From an uncultured Clostridia bacterium (GTDB lineage Bacteria > Bacillota > Clostridia > Christensenellales > Borkfalkiaceae), in assembly GCA_944341895.1 (NCBI GenBank), contig CALVMB010000013.1, positions 1 to 33,107 of the forward strand: DNA of 33,107 nt, written 5' to 3'. The notes beneath the pieces were generated by a model. That model was not told the DNA's origin and did no database searches. It worked only from the letters and a program-made list of their open reading frames with translations. Positions 1 through 8,230 of the stretch are shown here, one piece after another. A program made the translations under genes and the position numbers. Each line of letters begins with the position of its first letter. Within the stretch, counting starts at the first letter, position 1.

Positions 1-20
1 TCAAAACTTTTTGCGTGAAC
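1..20. repeat. 20-bp direct repeat, copy 1
   Basis: Bases 1-20 are identical to bases 199-218. The copy is cut by the window edge, so the true repeat could be longer to the left. The second copy forms one arm of the hairpin at 181-212. Confidence 0.75.
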
Positions 21-180
21 ACAATTCTCTGCGCGAGCGAAAACCGCGCTTTTCGCGGAGCGCACCCCATTTGCGCGTCAGCGCTCACGGAAAGGGTGAA
101 TGCGGCGCGCGTGGTGGCGGTGTGCCCTTACACCGCGCGCCGCAGAGGGAAAAACCGTTCGGGTTTCCCCTCAAATCACG

Positions 181-212
181 GCAAAAAGTTTTGTCAGCTC
201 AAAACTTTTTGC
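181..212 (-). terminator. Hairpin downstream of tsaD, possible terminator
   Basis: A perfect 13-bp inverted repeat (GCAAAAAGTTTTG with its complement) surrounds a 6-base loop. It starts about 10 bases after the tsaD stop codon. The run of T lies inside the 3' arm rather than after it, so this is not a textbook intrinsic terminator. It may equally be an extragenic repeat element. Confidence 0.45.
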
Positions 213-218
213 GTGAAC
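199..218. repeat. 20-bp direct repeat, copy 2
   Basis: This copy is identical to bases 1-20. It begins inside the 3' arm of the 13-bp hairpin at 181-212 and ends four bases before the tsaD stop codon. The bases after the two copies differ, so the match is 20 bp on that side. Confidence 0.75.
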
Positions 219-221
219 CCT

Positions 222-1277
222 TTATTGCTTCCCCTTCTTCCCCAGCGGGATGTGCGCGCAGGCGTTGAGGGACAGATCGGCAAAGTTCCGCGCGCGGTAC
301 TGCACCAGCCCTTCCGCCGCGATCATGGCGGCGTTATCCGTGCAATACTTCTTTTCGGGAAGCACAAGACGCACGCCCGCTTTGGCGCAGTTTTGCGCGA
401 GCAGTTCGCGCAGATAGCCGTTGGCGATGACGCCGCCGCCCGCCGCGACCGTTCCGTACCCCTTTTCCAGCGCCGCCGCGACCGCGCGTTCGGCGAGAGC
501 GCCGCACGCCGCCGCCTGGAAGGACGCCGCCACGTCCGCGCGGCTGTACGCCTCCCCCTTCTGCTGCTTGGTATGGCAGTAGTTGATGACTGCCGTTTTC
601 AGACCGCTGTACGAAAAATCGTACCCGTTGCCGCGGAACATTTTGGGAAATTCGATATCCGCCTTTCCCTCGCGCGCGAGCCGCTCCACGCTGGGTCCGC
701 CGGGGTACGGCAAACCGAGCACGCGGGCGCATTTGTCGAACGCTTCGCCCGCCGCGTCGTCGCGGGTGGAACCCAGGATCTCGAACTCCGTCTCCGTGTG
801 CGTGGCAATGACGGCGGTATGCCCGCCGCTGGCGAGCAGCATGATGAAGGGCGGCCGCAACTGCGGATCCGCCAGATACGCCGCCGCCATGTGCCCGCGG
901 ATATGGTTGACGCCGATGAGCGGCACCCCCAGCGTATAGGCGTACGATTTTGCAAAGGACAGCCCGACGAGCAGGGCGCCGAGCAGTCCCGCGCCGTAGG
1001 TGACGGCGACCGCATCGATGTCCGTTTTTTGTATGCCCGCTTCGCGCACCGCCTGTTCCACCGCCTCGCCGATGGCGTCGGTATGCGCGCGCGAGGCGAT
1101 CTCGGGCACCACGCCGCCGTATTTTGCCTGTTCGGGCGCGGACGTGAACACGACGTTGGACAACAACCGCCTGCCGCGCACCACGGCGGCGGCGGTCTCG
1201 TCGCACGAACTTTCGATGCCGAGAATGACGGGCTCGGCTTTCAGCCGAAGATCTTCGAACCGCTTTGCGTATTCCAT
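222..1277 (-). CDS. tsaD: tRNA N6-adenosine threonylcarbamoyltransferase TsaD
   Basis: TsaD transfers the threonylcarbamoyl group from threonylcarbamoyl-AMP to A37 of tRNAs that read ANN codons, working with TsaB and TsaE in the cytoplasm. The 351-residue product has the family start ILGIESSCDETAAAVV near residue 15, the metal-binding HIRGH motif, the nucleotide-binding LASGGHTA segment, and GGGVIAN near the C-terminus. Length is normal for the family. The ATG at 1277 is preferred over an upstream ATG at 1364 because AGAGGTG lies just before it and the extra residues do not resemble the family. A terminator-like hairpin lies 55 bases upstream and no clear promoter is visible after it, so the gene may depend on readthrough. 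Confidence 0.95.
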   Translation of the reverse strand: MEYAKRFEDLRLKAEPVILGIESSCDETAAAVVRGRRLLSNVVFTSAPEQAKYGGVVPEIASRAHTDAIGEAVEQAVREAGIQKTDIDAVAVTYGAGLLGALLVGLSFAKSYAYTLGVPLIGVNHIRGHMAAAYLADPQLRPPFIMLLASGGHTAVIATHTETEFEILGSTRDDAAGEAFDKCARVLGLPYPGGPSVERLAREGKADIEFPKMFRGNGYDFSYSGLKTAVINYCHTKQQKGEAYSRADVAASFQAAACGALAERAVAAALEKGYGTVAAGGGVIANGYLRELLAQNCAKAGVRLVLPEKKYCTDNAAMIAAEGLVQYRARNFADLSLNACAHIPLGKKGKQ

Positions 1278-1326
1278 AAAACACCTCTGCGACGGCGCAC
1301 CGCGGCCGTTTGCGCGCGCGCCATAC

Positions 1327-1351
1327 AAAAAATGAGGGGTCAGCCCCTCAT
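1327..1351 (-). terminator. Intrinsic terminator after the membrane-protein gene
   Basis: ATGAGGGG pairs with CCCCTCAT around a 4-base loop (1332-1351) and is followed on the minus strand by six T. The stem includes the stop codon of the upstream gene. It separates the secA-prfB transcript from tsaD unless it is read through. Confidence 0.75.
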
Positions 1352-1983
1352 CGCTTGCCCGCAAGCACCTGCGGGATGCGTTCGTACACGACCACCCGCC
1401 CGTCGCCCGCGAAGATATCGTCCAGCACCGGCTGAAACTGCGCGTACATCGCCGCCGAAACGTACATCTTCCCCGCGAAGGGCGAAGCCCAGAATTCGCG
1501 CAGGAAATCGAAATCGAGCAGCATATCCGCGATGACCTGCCCGCGGTTGGACAGCCGCGTGTTCAGGCGGGTATCGCACATGTCCAGTTCGTCCTCGTTC
1601 ACGCTTTTGAGCAATACGAGCGCGGGCAGAACAAAGGTGCGCCCGTCGCCGCTCTGTACCGTAGCGGGCAAAAAGCCCTTGCCGCGGCGGTATTCGTCGT
1701 ATGCGCAGAGCACGGCGGCGCCCACCTTGTCCGCATCGACGGTGCGCACAACGCCGAGTTTGGTATAGCGCACGCGGCTGCCCTTCATGCGATAGCGCGC
1801 GAAGATGACCGCCTGCGGCAGTGCCGCAAGCAGGACGCCGAAGCCGACGACCGCCCAGCCGGCGATGCGCCAGCCCTCGACGGCAAAGACCGCGAACACG
1901 CCGATGCCGGCAAACACCGCGCCCATCACGAGGAAAAACACCATGTTGGGCACGCGGCGGTTCTGTTTGAAATATCCTTTCAT
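1348..1983 (-). CDS. Conserved-type small membrane protein, function unknown
   Basis: I do not recognise this 211-residue protein. It starts basic (MKGYFKQNRR) and has two adjacent hydrophobic segments, about residues 10-30 and 33-53, that should form a membrane hairpin. A cytoplasmic-looking domain of about 155 residues follows, rich in beta-type sequence and charged residues. The start codon lies two bases after the prfB stop with no separate spacer, so it is probably translated by coupling to prfB. Its position at the end of secA-prfB could suggest a link to export or translation, but nothing in the sequence proves that. The gene ends inside an intrinsic terminator. Confidence 0.8.
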   Translation of the reverse strand: MKGYFKQNRRVPNMVFFLVMGAVFAGIGVFAVFAVEGWRIAGWAVVGFGVLLAALPQAVIFARYRMKGSRVRYTKLGVVRTVDADKVGAAVLCAYDEYRRGKGFLPATVQSGDGRTFVLPALVLLKSVNEDELDMCDTRLNTRLSNRGQVIADMLLDFDFLREFWASPFAGKMYVSAAMYAQFQPVLDDIFAGDGRVVVYERIPQVLAGKR

Positions 1984-1985
1984 GA

Positions 1986-3083
1986 TCAGACTTTTTTGAG
2001 GTAGTCGATGATGAACGGCTGGATGTCGCCGTCCATGACCGCCTGGATGTTGCCCACTTCGTACCCCGTGCGGTGGTCCTTGACCATCGTGTACGGGCAG
2101 AACACGTAACTGCGGATCTGGCTGCCCCACTCGATCTTTTTGATCTCGCCCTTGATGCTCTGCTCGTTGGCGAGGCGCTCGCTTTCGCGCAGTTCGGTGA
2201 GTTTGGAGCGCAGCATCTTCATCGCCATTTCGCGGTTCTGCATCTGCGAACGCTCGTTCTGGCAGGAGACGACGATGCCCGTCGGGATATGCTGGATGCG
2301 GATGGCCGATTCCGTCTTGTTGATGTGCTGGCCGCCCGCGCCCGAAGAGCGGTAAGTGGTGACTTTGAGGTCCTCCGGGCGGATCTCGATATCCCCTTCG
2401 TCCTCGATCTCGGGCATGACTTCCAGCGAGGCGAAAGAGGTGTGGCGGCGCTTGTTCGCGTCAAAGGGCGAGATGCGCACCAGGCGGTGCACCCCCTTTT
2501 CCGCTTTGAGGTAGCCGTAGGCGTTTTCGCCCTCGATCTTGAAATCCACGCTCTTGATGCCCGCCTCGTCGCCGTCCAGGCGGTCGAGTTCGGTGACGCG
2601 GAAGTTGTTGCGTTCGGCGTAGCGGGTATACATGCGGTAGAGCATGGCAACCCAGTCGCAACTCTCGGTGCCGCCCGCGCCCGAATGCAGGGTGAGCAGG
2701 GCGTTGCTGTTGTCGTACTTGCCGCGCAGCAGGGAGCGTATGCGCATGTCCTCGAGGTCGGTCTCCACCGTCTGGATGAGCCCGTCCAGTTCGGGAACGA
2801 GGTCTTCCTCGCCCGTTTCCTCGATGAGATCGATGACCTCGTACACCTCTTCCAGCGCCTTTTTGCCCTTTTCGTAGGACGCGACTTTGCCCTCGACGGC
2901 AGAGATCTCGCGCCCCAGTTTTGCGGAGCGTTCGATGTCCTGCCACACTTCGGGCTTTTCCTGCTCGGCTTTCAGCCCGACCAGTTTTTCGCGCAAGATG
3001 TCGATGTCCAGCGCCTCTTTGGTCTCCTGCAAGGTGTCCGAAAGCGCCTTGGCGCGCAGCCTGTAATCGTCTGCCTTAAACAT
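1986..3083 (-). CDS. prfB: Peptide chain release factor 2
   Basis: RF2 recognises UGA and UAA stop codons in the ribosomal A site and triggers peptide release. The 365-residue product shows the stop-codon-reading tripeptide SPF (in RISPFDANKRR) and the catalytic GGQ loop (SSGAGGQHINKTESA). The N-terminal third is a charged helical domain. The frame is open from MFKADDYRL onward, with no in-frame UGA near codon 25, so the programmed +1 frameshift that autoregulates many prfB genes is absent. GGGAGG precedes the ATG. It lies 24 bases after secA and is probably cotranscribed with it. Confidence 0.97.
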   Translation of the reverse strand: MFKADDYRLRAKALSDTLQETKEALDIDILREKLVGLKAEQEKPEVWQDIERSAKLGREISAVEGKVASYEKGKKALEEVYEVIDLIEETGEEDLVPELDGLIQTVETDLEDMRIRSLLRGKYDNSNALLTLHSGAGGTESCDWVAMLYRMYTRYAERNNFRVTELDRLDGDEAGIKSVDFKIEGENAYGYLKAEKGVHRLVRISPFDANKRRHTSFASLEVMPEIEDEGDIEIRPEDLKVTTYRSSGAGGQHINKTESAIRIQHIPTGIVVSCQNERSQMQNREMAMKMLRSKLTELRESERLANEQSIKGEIKKIEWGSQIRSYVFCPYTMVKDHRTGYEVGNIQAVMDGDIQPFIIDYLKKV

Positions 3084-3107
3084 GGGATCCTCCCGCCGCG
3101 GGCGAAC

Positions 3108-5963
3108 TTACTCGTTCTTGCCGCAGCAGTTCTTGTATTTTTTGCCGCTGCCGCAGGGGCAGGGATCGTTGCGCCCGGGCTTTGCCGACGTGTTCACGCG
3201 CGGCTTTGCAGCGCCTTCGGGCGAGTTGGTGACGAGATCTTTGCCTTCGGAAAGGTCCTTGGGCGGCGCGACGGGCTGGGCCGCGGGACGGTTGACCTCG
3301 ATGCGCACTTTCAGGAGCATGGCGATGGTGTTGGTCTGGATGCGTTCGATCATCTCGTCGAACATCTCAAAGCCTTCCTGCTTGTAGGAGATGACGGGGT
3401 CGACGTTGCCGTACGCGCGCAGGCCGATGCCCTTGCGCAGTTGGTCCATCGCGTCGATCTGGTCGATCCAGTTGCGGTCGACGTTCATGAGCAGGAAGCG
3501 GCGCTCCACGTCCGAATAGTCGATGCCGAATTTTTCCTTGACCTCGGCGATGCGCTCGGCATACGCCTTTTCCGTCGCCTTGGTAATGCGCTCGAGGGCG
3601 TAATCGGAATCCCAGCGCGCCAGTTTTTCGGGGGTGACGAAGTTGCTCCCTTCGGGAAGCAGGCGGTTTTCGAGGGCGCGGTTGAGCACGTCGGCATCCC
3701 ATTTTTCGGGGATGGCGTCGATATCCACCGCCTCGGACACCACTTTGCGCACGAAATCGGGAATGTACTTGACCACCTGTTCGTGCACGTCTTCGCCCTT
3801 TAAGACCTTCATGCGCTCGGCATAGATGACCTCGCGCTGTTTGTTCATGACGTCGTCGTATTGCAGGACGTTTTTGCGGATGCCGAAGTTGCGGCCCTCG
3901 ATGGCTTTCTGCGCATTTTCGATGCCGCGCGAGAGCATTTTGGATTGCAGGCAGGTATCCTCGTCCTTGCAGAACATGCCGTAAATGCGTTTGAGGCGTT
4001 CGCTGCCGAACCGCTTCATCAGGTCGTCTTCGAGCGAGATGAAGAAGATGGACACACCGGGGTCGCCCTGGCGCCCGCTGCGGCCGCGCAACTGGTTGTC
4101 GATGCGGCGGGATTCGTGGCGCTCGGTGCCGAGGATGCACAGCCCGCCCGCGGCGACGACCTGCTCCTTTTCCTTGTCCGTTTCCGCCTTGTACTCGTTG
4201 TACAGCGCGCGGTAACGGGCGCGCATCGCCTCCGCCTCTTCGTCCAGTTCGGCGTACGAGGTGGCAAGTTCGATCATCTCGTGTTCGACGCCCTCCTCGC
4301 GCATGCGCTTTTTGGCGAGGTATTCGGGGTTGCCGCCCAGCAGGATGTCGGTGCCGCGGCCCGCCATGTTGGTGGCGATGGTGACCGCGCCGATGCGCCC
4401 CGCCTGCGCGACGATCTCCGCCTCGCGTTCGTGGTTCTTTGCGTTGAGGATGTTGTATTTGATGCCGTGTTTGCGCAGCATCTTGGCGATCTCTTCGGAT
4501 TTTTCGACGGTGACCGTACCGATGAGGATGGGCTGCCCCTTTTCGTGGCGGGCGACGATCTCGTTGAGCAGGGCGCGTTTTTTGCCCTCCACGGTGGGAT
4601 ACACCGCGTCCGGCATGTCCTTGCGGATGACGGGGCGGTTGGTGGGGATCTCCAGAACGTCCAGCGAATAGATGGTGCGGAACTCCCCTTCCTCCGTCTT
4701 GGCGGTACCCGTCATGCCCGAAAGTTTTTTGTACAGGCGGAAGAAGTTCTGGAAGGTGATGGTCGCATACGTCTTGTTCTCGTTGCGCACCTTGACGCCC
4801 TCTTTCGCCTCGATCGCCTGGTGCAGGCCGTCCGAATAGCGGCGCCCGATCATGAGGCGGCCGGTGAACTCGTCGACGATGATGACCTCGCCGTCGTTGA
4901 CGATGTAGTTGTCGTCGCGGTGGAACAGTTTATGCGCTTTGAGCGCCTGCTGGATGTGGTGGTTGAGGGAAGCGTTTTCGATGTCGCCGAGGTTTTCGAT
5001 GCCGAAGAAGCGCTCCGCCTTCGCCGCGCCCTTTTCGGTGATCTGCACGCTGCGGTCCTTGCGGTCGATGACGTAGTCCCAGTCCCCGTATTTGGCGCCC
5101 TTGGCGATGTCGTCGTAGTCGCCGTACTTGGATTCGGGCTCCTCGCTCAACTCCTCCTGCGCCTGTTTTTTCTTCTTTTTGGTGTCCTTGTCCTCTTCGC
5201 CCTGCGAACCTTCGTCGTCGAACCCGCCTTCGAGGGTGCGCACGAAGCGGTCCACGCGCTCGTACAGTTCGCTGGATTTATCCCCCCTGCCCGAAATGAT
5301 GAGCGGGGTGCGCGCCTCGTCGATGAGGATGGAGTCCACTTCGTCGACGATGGCGAATTCGAGGTCGCGCTGGACCATCTTTTTGAGGTCGGATTTGAGG
5401 TTGTCGCGCAGGTAGTCGAAGCCGAGTTCGTTGTTGGTGGCGTAGGTGATGTCGCAGTTGTACGCGACCTTTTTCTGCTCGTCGTCCATGCCCGGCACGA
5501 CCACGCCCACGCTCAGGCCGAGGAAACGGTGCACCTTGCCCATCCACTCCGCGTCACGCTTGGCGAGGTAATCGTTGACGGTGACGATGTGCACGCCCTT
5601 GCCCGTGAGCGCGTTGAGATAGGACGGCAGGGTCGCCACCAGCGTCTTGCCTTCGCCCGTCTTCATTTCGGCGATACGGCCCTGGTACAAAGCGATGCCG
5701 CCGATGATCTGCACATGATAATGTTTGAGCCCCAGAACGCGCCACGCCGCTTCGCGCACGACCGCGAACGCGTCGCACAGGATGTCGTCCGTCGTCTCGC
5801 CCGCGGCGAGCCTGCCTTTGAGCACATCCGTCTGTGCGCGCAGTTCCGCGTCCGTCATGGCGGCGTATTTGGGTTCGAGCGCCTCCACCTTCGAAGCCGT
5901 CTTATCCAGTTTTTTCAGGCTCTTGCGCCCGTCGCTGTTGAACAGATAATTGATCAGTCCCAT
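3108..5963 (-). CDS. secA: Preprotein translocase ATPase SecA
   Basis: SecA is the ATP-driven motor that pushes unfolded secretory proteins through SecYEG. The 951-residue product has Walker A (MKTGEGKT, about residues 100-107), the DEVD Walker B box (about 207-210), the helicase-type segments TNMAGRGTD and RGRSGRQGDPG, and a C-terminal zinc-binding SEC-C tail (CPCGSGKKYKNCC). Compared with Bacillus SecA there is an extra stretch of roughly 45 residues at about 247-291, highly acidic and then lysine-rich, in the preprotein cross-linking domain. A second insertion follows TDILLGGNP, as in other clostridial SecA. AAGGAG precedes the ATG and a good promoter lies at 6024-6052. Confidence 0.97.
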   Translation of the reverse strand: MGLINYLFNSDGRKSLKKLDKTASKVEALEPKYAAMTDAELRAQTDVLKGRLAAGETTDDILCDAFAVVREAAWRVLGLKHYHVQIIGGIALYQGRIAEMKTGEGKTLVATLPSYLNALTGKGVHIVTVNDYLAKRDAEWMGKVHRFLGLSVGVVVPGMDDEQKKVAYNCDITYATNNELGFDYLRDNLKSDLKKMVQRDLEFAIVDEVDSILIDEARTPLIISGRGDKSSELYERVDRFVRTLEGGFDDEGSQGEEDKDTKKKKKQAQEELSEEPESKYGDYDDIAKGAKYGDWDYVIDRKDRSVQITEKGAAKAERFFGIENLGDIENASLNHHIQQALKAHKLFHRDDNYIVNDGEVIIVDEFTGRLMIGRRYSDGLHQAIEAKEGVKVRNENKTYATITFQNFFRLYKKLSGMTGTAKTEEGEFRTIYSLDVLEIPTNRPVIRKDMPDAVYPTVEGKKRALLNEIVARHEKGQPILIGTVTVEKSEEIAKMLRKHGIKYNILNAKNHEREAEIVAQAGRIGAVTIATNMAGRGTDILLGGNPEYLAKKRMREEGVEHEMIELATSYAELDEEAEAMRARYRALYNEYKAETDKEKEQVVAAGGLCILGTERHESRRIDNQLRGRSGRQGDPGVSIFFISLEDDLMKRFGSERLKRIYGMFCKDEDTCLQSKMLSRGIENAQKAIEGRNFGIRKNVLQYDDVMNKQREVIYAERMKVLKGEDVHEQVVKYIPDFVRKVVSEAVDIDAIPEKWDADVLNRALENRLLPEGSNFVTPEKLARWDSDYALERITKATEKAYAERIAEVKEKFGIDYSDVERRFLLMNVDRNWIDQIDAMDQLRKGIGLRAYGNVDPVISYKQEGFEMFDEMIERIQTNTIAMLLKVRIEVNRPAAQPVAPPKDLSEGKDLVTNSPEGAAKPRVNTSAKPGRNDPCPCGSGKKYKNCCGKNE

Positions 5964-6023
5964 GCCTTCTACTCCTTGTCAGGCGCGCCGCGGCGGCACC
6001 TGCCATTTTTCGGTATCCTCGTT

Positions 6024-6052
6024 ATTGTACAATATTTCACAAAAAAAGTAAA
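6024..6052 (-). promoter_or_regulatory. Sigma-A-type promoter for secA-prfB
   Basis: On the minus strand, TTTACT (6047-6052) is followed after 17 bases by TACAAT (6024-6029). It lies between the ComF-gene terminator and the secA start, leaving an untranslated leader of roughly 50 bases. Confidence 0.65.
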
Positions 6053-6054
6053 AG

Positions 6055-6101
6055 AAAAACGCGGACGATTGCAAAAAAGTTCGCCCGCCGTCCGCGTTTT
6101 T
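6055..6101 (-). terminator. Strong terminator after the ComF-type gene
   Basis: AAAAACGCGGACG (6055-6067) pairs perfectly with 6089-6101 around a 21-base loop. The arms give a T-run in either direction. The stop codon of the ComF-type gene lies at the stem end, so it insulates that gene from secA. Confidence 0.8.
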
Positions 6102-6867
6102 ATGGTTTTTCGAGCAACTTCGGCTCTTTTTTCGGCTGTGCGCGGAAGGGTACACTCGCCGCCGTGAGAAGTCCGACCTGCCGCGCGCCCGCCCGCAGGA
6201 GCGAAGCCGCGAGCGCGCTCGCCGTGGCGCCCGTGGTGAGCACGTCGTCCACGATGACGATATTTTTGCCGCGGCAGGCCTTGCGCTGTGCAATGCGGAA
6301 ACTGCCCTGCAAGTTCTTGAACCGCTCGCGGCGGGAAAGAAATTTCTGCGCGGCGGTCTCGCGCGTCTTGACGGCGACCTCGCAGACGGGCACGCCCGTG
6401 CGCTCGCTCAGCGCCGAAGCGAGCAGCAGCGACTGGTTGTAGCCGCGCTTGCGGAGGGCGGCGTCCGTCATGGGCACGGGCACAAAAAAATCGGCGCCCG
6501 CAAAGCGCCCCGCATACACCGGAAGCAGGCTGTCGGCAAAGGTCTCCGCGAGATACCGCTTGCCCGTCTTGAACGCCTTGACCAGGCGCACGATCTCCCC
6601 TTCGTAGCGGAAGGCGCTGCGCGCCGCCGTAAAGGCGGGCATATCCGCCTTGCATTCGAGGCAGACGGGATAGTCCTCCCCGATCGCCCTGCCGCACTTG
6701 CCGCATACGTACCCGTTGTTGAACGGAAGCGTGCGCATGCACCGCTCGCAAAAGGGCGCGTCGCCGAATCGGTCGGCGCCGCAGCAGGCACAGACCAGCC
6801 CGCAGCCCAACAGCAGTTTCGCCGCGCGTCCCGCCGCGGCAAACAGCCCTTCTTTTCCCTTACCCAT
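6100..6867 (-). CDS. ComF-type double-zinc-ribbon phosphoribosyltransferase
   Basis: This 255-residue protein matches the ComFC family, which is needed for DNA uptake in naturally competent bacteria but is widely present without known competence. The N-terminal region carries paired cysteines of a double zinc ribbon (CACC near residue 26, then FCERC, CGKCG and CLEC). The C-terminal domain has the PRPP-binding loop IVIVDDVLTTGAT, preceded by PVPMTDAALRKRGYNQ, also typical of ComF. GGCGGGAAAG precedes the ATG at 6867. It stands alone between two terminators, with no other competence gene in view. The family call is firm; an actual role in transformation is not shown here. Confidence 0.9.
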   Translation of the reverse strand: MGKGKEGLFAAAGRAAKLLLGCGLVCACCGADRFGDAPFCERCMRTLPFNNGYVCGKCGRAIGEDYPVCLECKADMPAFTAARSAFRYEGEIVRLVKAFKTGKRYLAETFADSLLPVYAGRFAGADFFVPVPMTDAALRKRGYNQSLLLASALSERTGVPVCEVAVKTRETAAQKFLSRRERFKNLQGSFRIAQRKACRGKNIVIVDDVLTTGATASALAASLLRAGARQVGLLTAASVPFRAQPKKEPKLLEKP

Positions 6868-6899
6868 TTCTTTCCCGCCTGTTTTTCCCGATTTACGGC

Positions 6900-6930
6900 A
6901 AAACGGGCGGAGCCATGCTCCGCCGCCCGT
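6900..6930 (-). terminator. Terminator after metK
   Basis: ACGGGCGG (6903-6910) pairs with 6923-6930, and an inner CGGAG/CTCCG pairing is also possible. A short T4 run follows on the minus strand. The metK stop codon TAA overlaps the stem. Confidence 0.65.
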
Positions 6931-8093
6931 TACAGATATTTGCGCAGGGAATCGGCCCGATCGGTCTTTTCCCAGGGGAACTCTTCCCTGCCGAAATGCC
7001 CGTACGCCGCCGTCTGCCGGAAGATCGGCTTGCGCAAGCCGAGCGTGCGGATGATCGCGTTCGGGCGCAGGTCAAAGTTCTCGCGGATGATCTCCGCGAG
7101 CCGCTCGTCCGAGACCTTGCCCGTGCCGTAGGTGTCGACGAACAGCGAGACGGGATTCGCCACCCCGATCGCGTACGCGAGTTGCAGTTCGCACTCGTCC
7201 GCCAGTCCCGCCGCGACGATGTTCTTGCAGATGTAGCGCGCCATGTACGCCGCACTGCGGTCCACCTTGGTCGCGTCCTTGCCCGAAAAGGCGCCGCCGC
7301 CGTGCGCGCACCTGCCGCCGTAGGTATCGACGATGATCTTTCTGCCCGTCAGGCCGCTGTCCCCCGCGGGGCCGCCGATCTCGAACCGACCCGTCGGGTT
7401 GATGAAATATTTTGTGTCCGCGTCCAGATAGCGGCCCCCCATCACCTCGTCGATGACGTACTTGCGGATATCGGCGCGCAGTTGTTCCTGCGTGACGTGC
7501 TCGTCGTGCTGGGCGGAGACGACCACCGTATCCACGCGCACGGGGACGCGGTCCTCGTACTCGACGGTGACCTGCGTCTTTCCGTCCGGGCGCAGATACG
7601 GAAGCATGCCGCTCTTGCGCACGAAGGCGAGCCTTGCCGCGAGTTTGTGTGCGAGCACGGCAGGAAGAGGCATCAATTCCTCCGTCTCGTTGACGGCGTA
7701 CCCGAACATCATGCCCTGATCGCCCGCGCCGATCTGGTCGTCCGCATCCCCGCCTGCCTTGCGTTCGGCGGAACTGTCCACGCCCAGCGCGATGTCCGCG
7801 CTCTGCCCGTGGATGGCGGTGATGACGGCGAGCGAGTTGGACGAAAAGCCCTGCCCGTGCGTATAGCCGATCTCCTTGACGGTATCCTTGACGATGCGGG
7901 AAATATCCACATAGCAGGAGGTGGACAGTTCGCCCATGACGAGCACCATGCCCGTGGTGGCACAGCATTCGATGGCGACGCGCGCGTCCTCGTCCTGCGC
8001 GAGCACGGCGTCGAGCACGGCGTCCGAGATCTGGTCGCAGATCTTGTCGGGATGACCTTCGGTCACGCTTTCACTGGTAAAAAAATGGCGCAT
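6930..8093 (-). CDS. metK: S-adenosylmethionine synthase
   Basis: MetK makes S-adenosylmethionine from methionine and ATP in the cytoplasm. The 387-residue product begins with the family signature ([25 protein letters not shown]) and contains the [12 protein letters not shown] hexapeptide region and the glycine-rich GGGAFSGKD loop, all in normal order. Length is typical. GAGGAAG lies before the ATG. A near-consensus promoter at 8147-8175 gives a leader of only about 47 bases, too short for a SAM-I riboswitch. That leader holds a perfect 7-bp hairpin next to the ribosome binding site. metK is divergent from the radical SAM gene at 8231, which would consume its product. Confidence 0.98.
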   Translation of the reverse strand: MRHFFTSESVTEGHPDKICDQISDAVLDAVLAQDEDARVAIECCATTGMVLVMGELSTSCYVDISRIVKDTVKEIGYTHGQGFSSNSLAVITAIHGQSADIALGVDSSAERKAGGDADDQIGAGDQGMMFGYAVNETEELMPLPAVLAHKLAARLAFVRKSGMLPYLRPDGKTQVTVEYEDRVPVRVDTVVVSAQHDEHVTQEQLRADIRKYVIDEVMGGRYLDADTKYFINPTGRFEIGGPAGDSGLTGRKIIVDTYGGRCAHGGGAFSGKDATKVDRSAAYMARYICKNIVAAGLADECELQLAYAIGVANPVSLFVDTYGTGKVSDERLAEIIRENFDLRPNAIIRTLGLRKPIFRQTAAYGHFGREEFPWEKTDRADSLRKYL

Positions 8094-8106
8094 ATCTTCC
8101 TCGTTT

Positions 8107-8125
8107 GCGGCGGAGATGCCGCCGC
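8107..8125 (-). promoter_or_regulatory. Leader hairpin upstream of metK
   Basis: GCGGCGG (8107-8113) pairs perfectly with 8119-8125 around a 5-base loop. It lies in the predicted metK leader just upstream of the GAGGAAG ribosome binding site. It could stabilise the mRNA or affect initiation; no known riboswitch pattern fits. Confidence 0.4.
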
Positions 8126-8146
8126 AGTTTCGTAAATTCCGCGCAT

Positions 8147-8175
8147 ATTATATCTTTTCCCGCCCGAAAAGTCAA
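8147..8175 (-). promoter_or_regulatory. Near-consensus promoter for metK
   Basis: On the minus strand, TTGACT (8170-8175) and TATAAT (8147-8152) are separated by 17 bases. This is one of the best matches to the vegetative promoter consensus in the window, fitting a highly expressed housekeeping gene. Confidence 0.85.
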
Positions 8176-8192
8176 TGCTTTGCGCGAACGCT

Positions 8193-8220
8193 TTGCTTTT
8201 GCGCGCAAATATGGTACAAT
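8193..8220 (+). promoter_or_regulatory. Extended -10 promoter for the radical SAM gene
   Basis: TACAAT (8215-8220) is preceded by TGG, forming an extended -10 element, with a weak TTGCTT (8193-8198) 16 bases upstream. Expected transcription start is about 8226-8228, only 3-5 bases before the ATG at 8231. Confidence 0.6.
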
Positions 8221-8230
8221 TTCCGCAGGT

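Larger units (their letters stand above)
1..221. other. Non-coding, hairpin-rich spacer at window edge
   Basis: No convincing gene is present between the window edge and the tsaD stop codon. The segment contains several inverted repeats: CCGCG/CGCGG at 46-60, a 9-bp GC stem at 102-110 with 135-143 that encloses a second stem (119-123 with 130-134), and the AT-rich hairpin at 181-212. A 20-base sequence at 1-20 recurs at 199-218. Long reading frames that cross this region on the plus strand run antisense through tsaD and look like GC-driven shadows. Confidence 0.6.

Noticed and set aside
15-1535. Long plus-strand reading frame across tsaD
   Set aside because: It is antisense to a firmly identified gene, is rich in Arg, Ala and Gly, and has no ribosome binding site; it reflects GC-biased third positions.
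2073-3803. 576-codon plus-strand reading frame across prfB and secA
   Set aside because: It crosses two solid minus-strand genes and shows the same shadow composition.
3861-6167. 768-codon plus-strand reading frame across secA
   Set aside because: It mirrors secA, matches no family and has low-complexity V/F/D/A composition typical of an antisense shadow.
8094-8146. SAM riboswitch upstream of metK
   Set aside because: The predicted leader is only about 47 bases and contains a single hairpin; a SAM-I riboswitch needs over 100 bases with a four-way junction, and no terminator follows.
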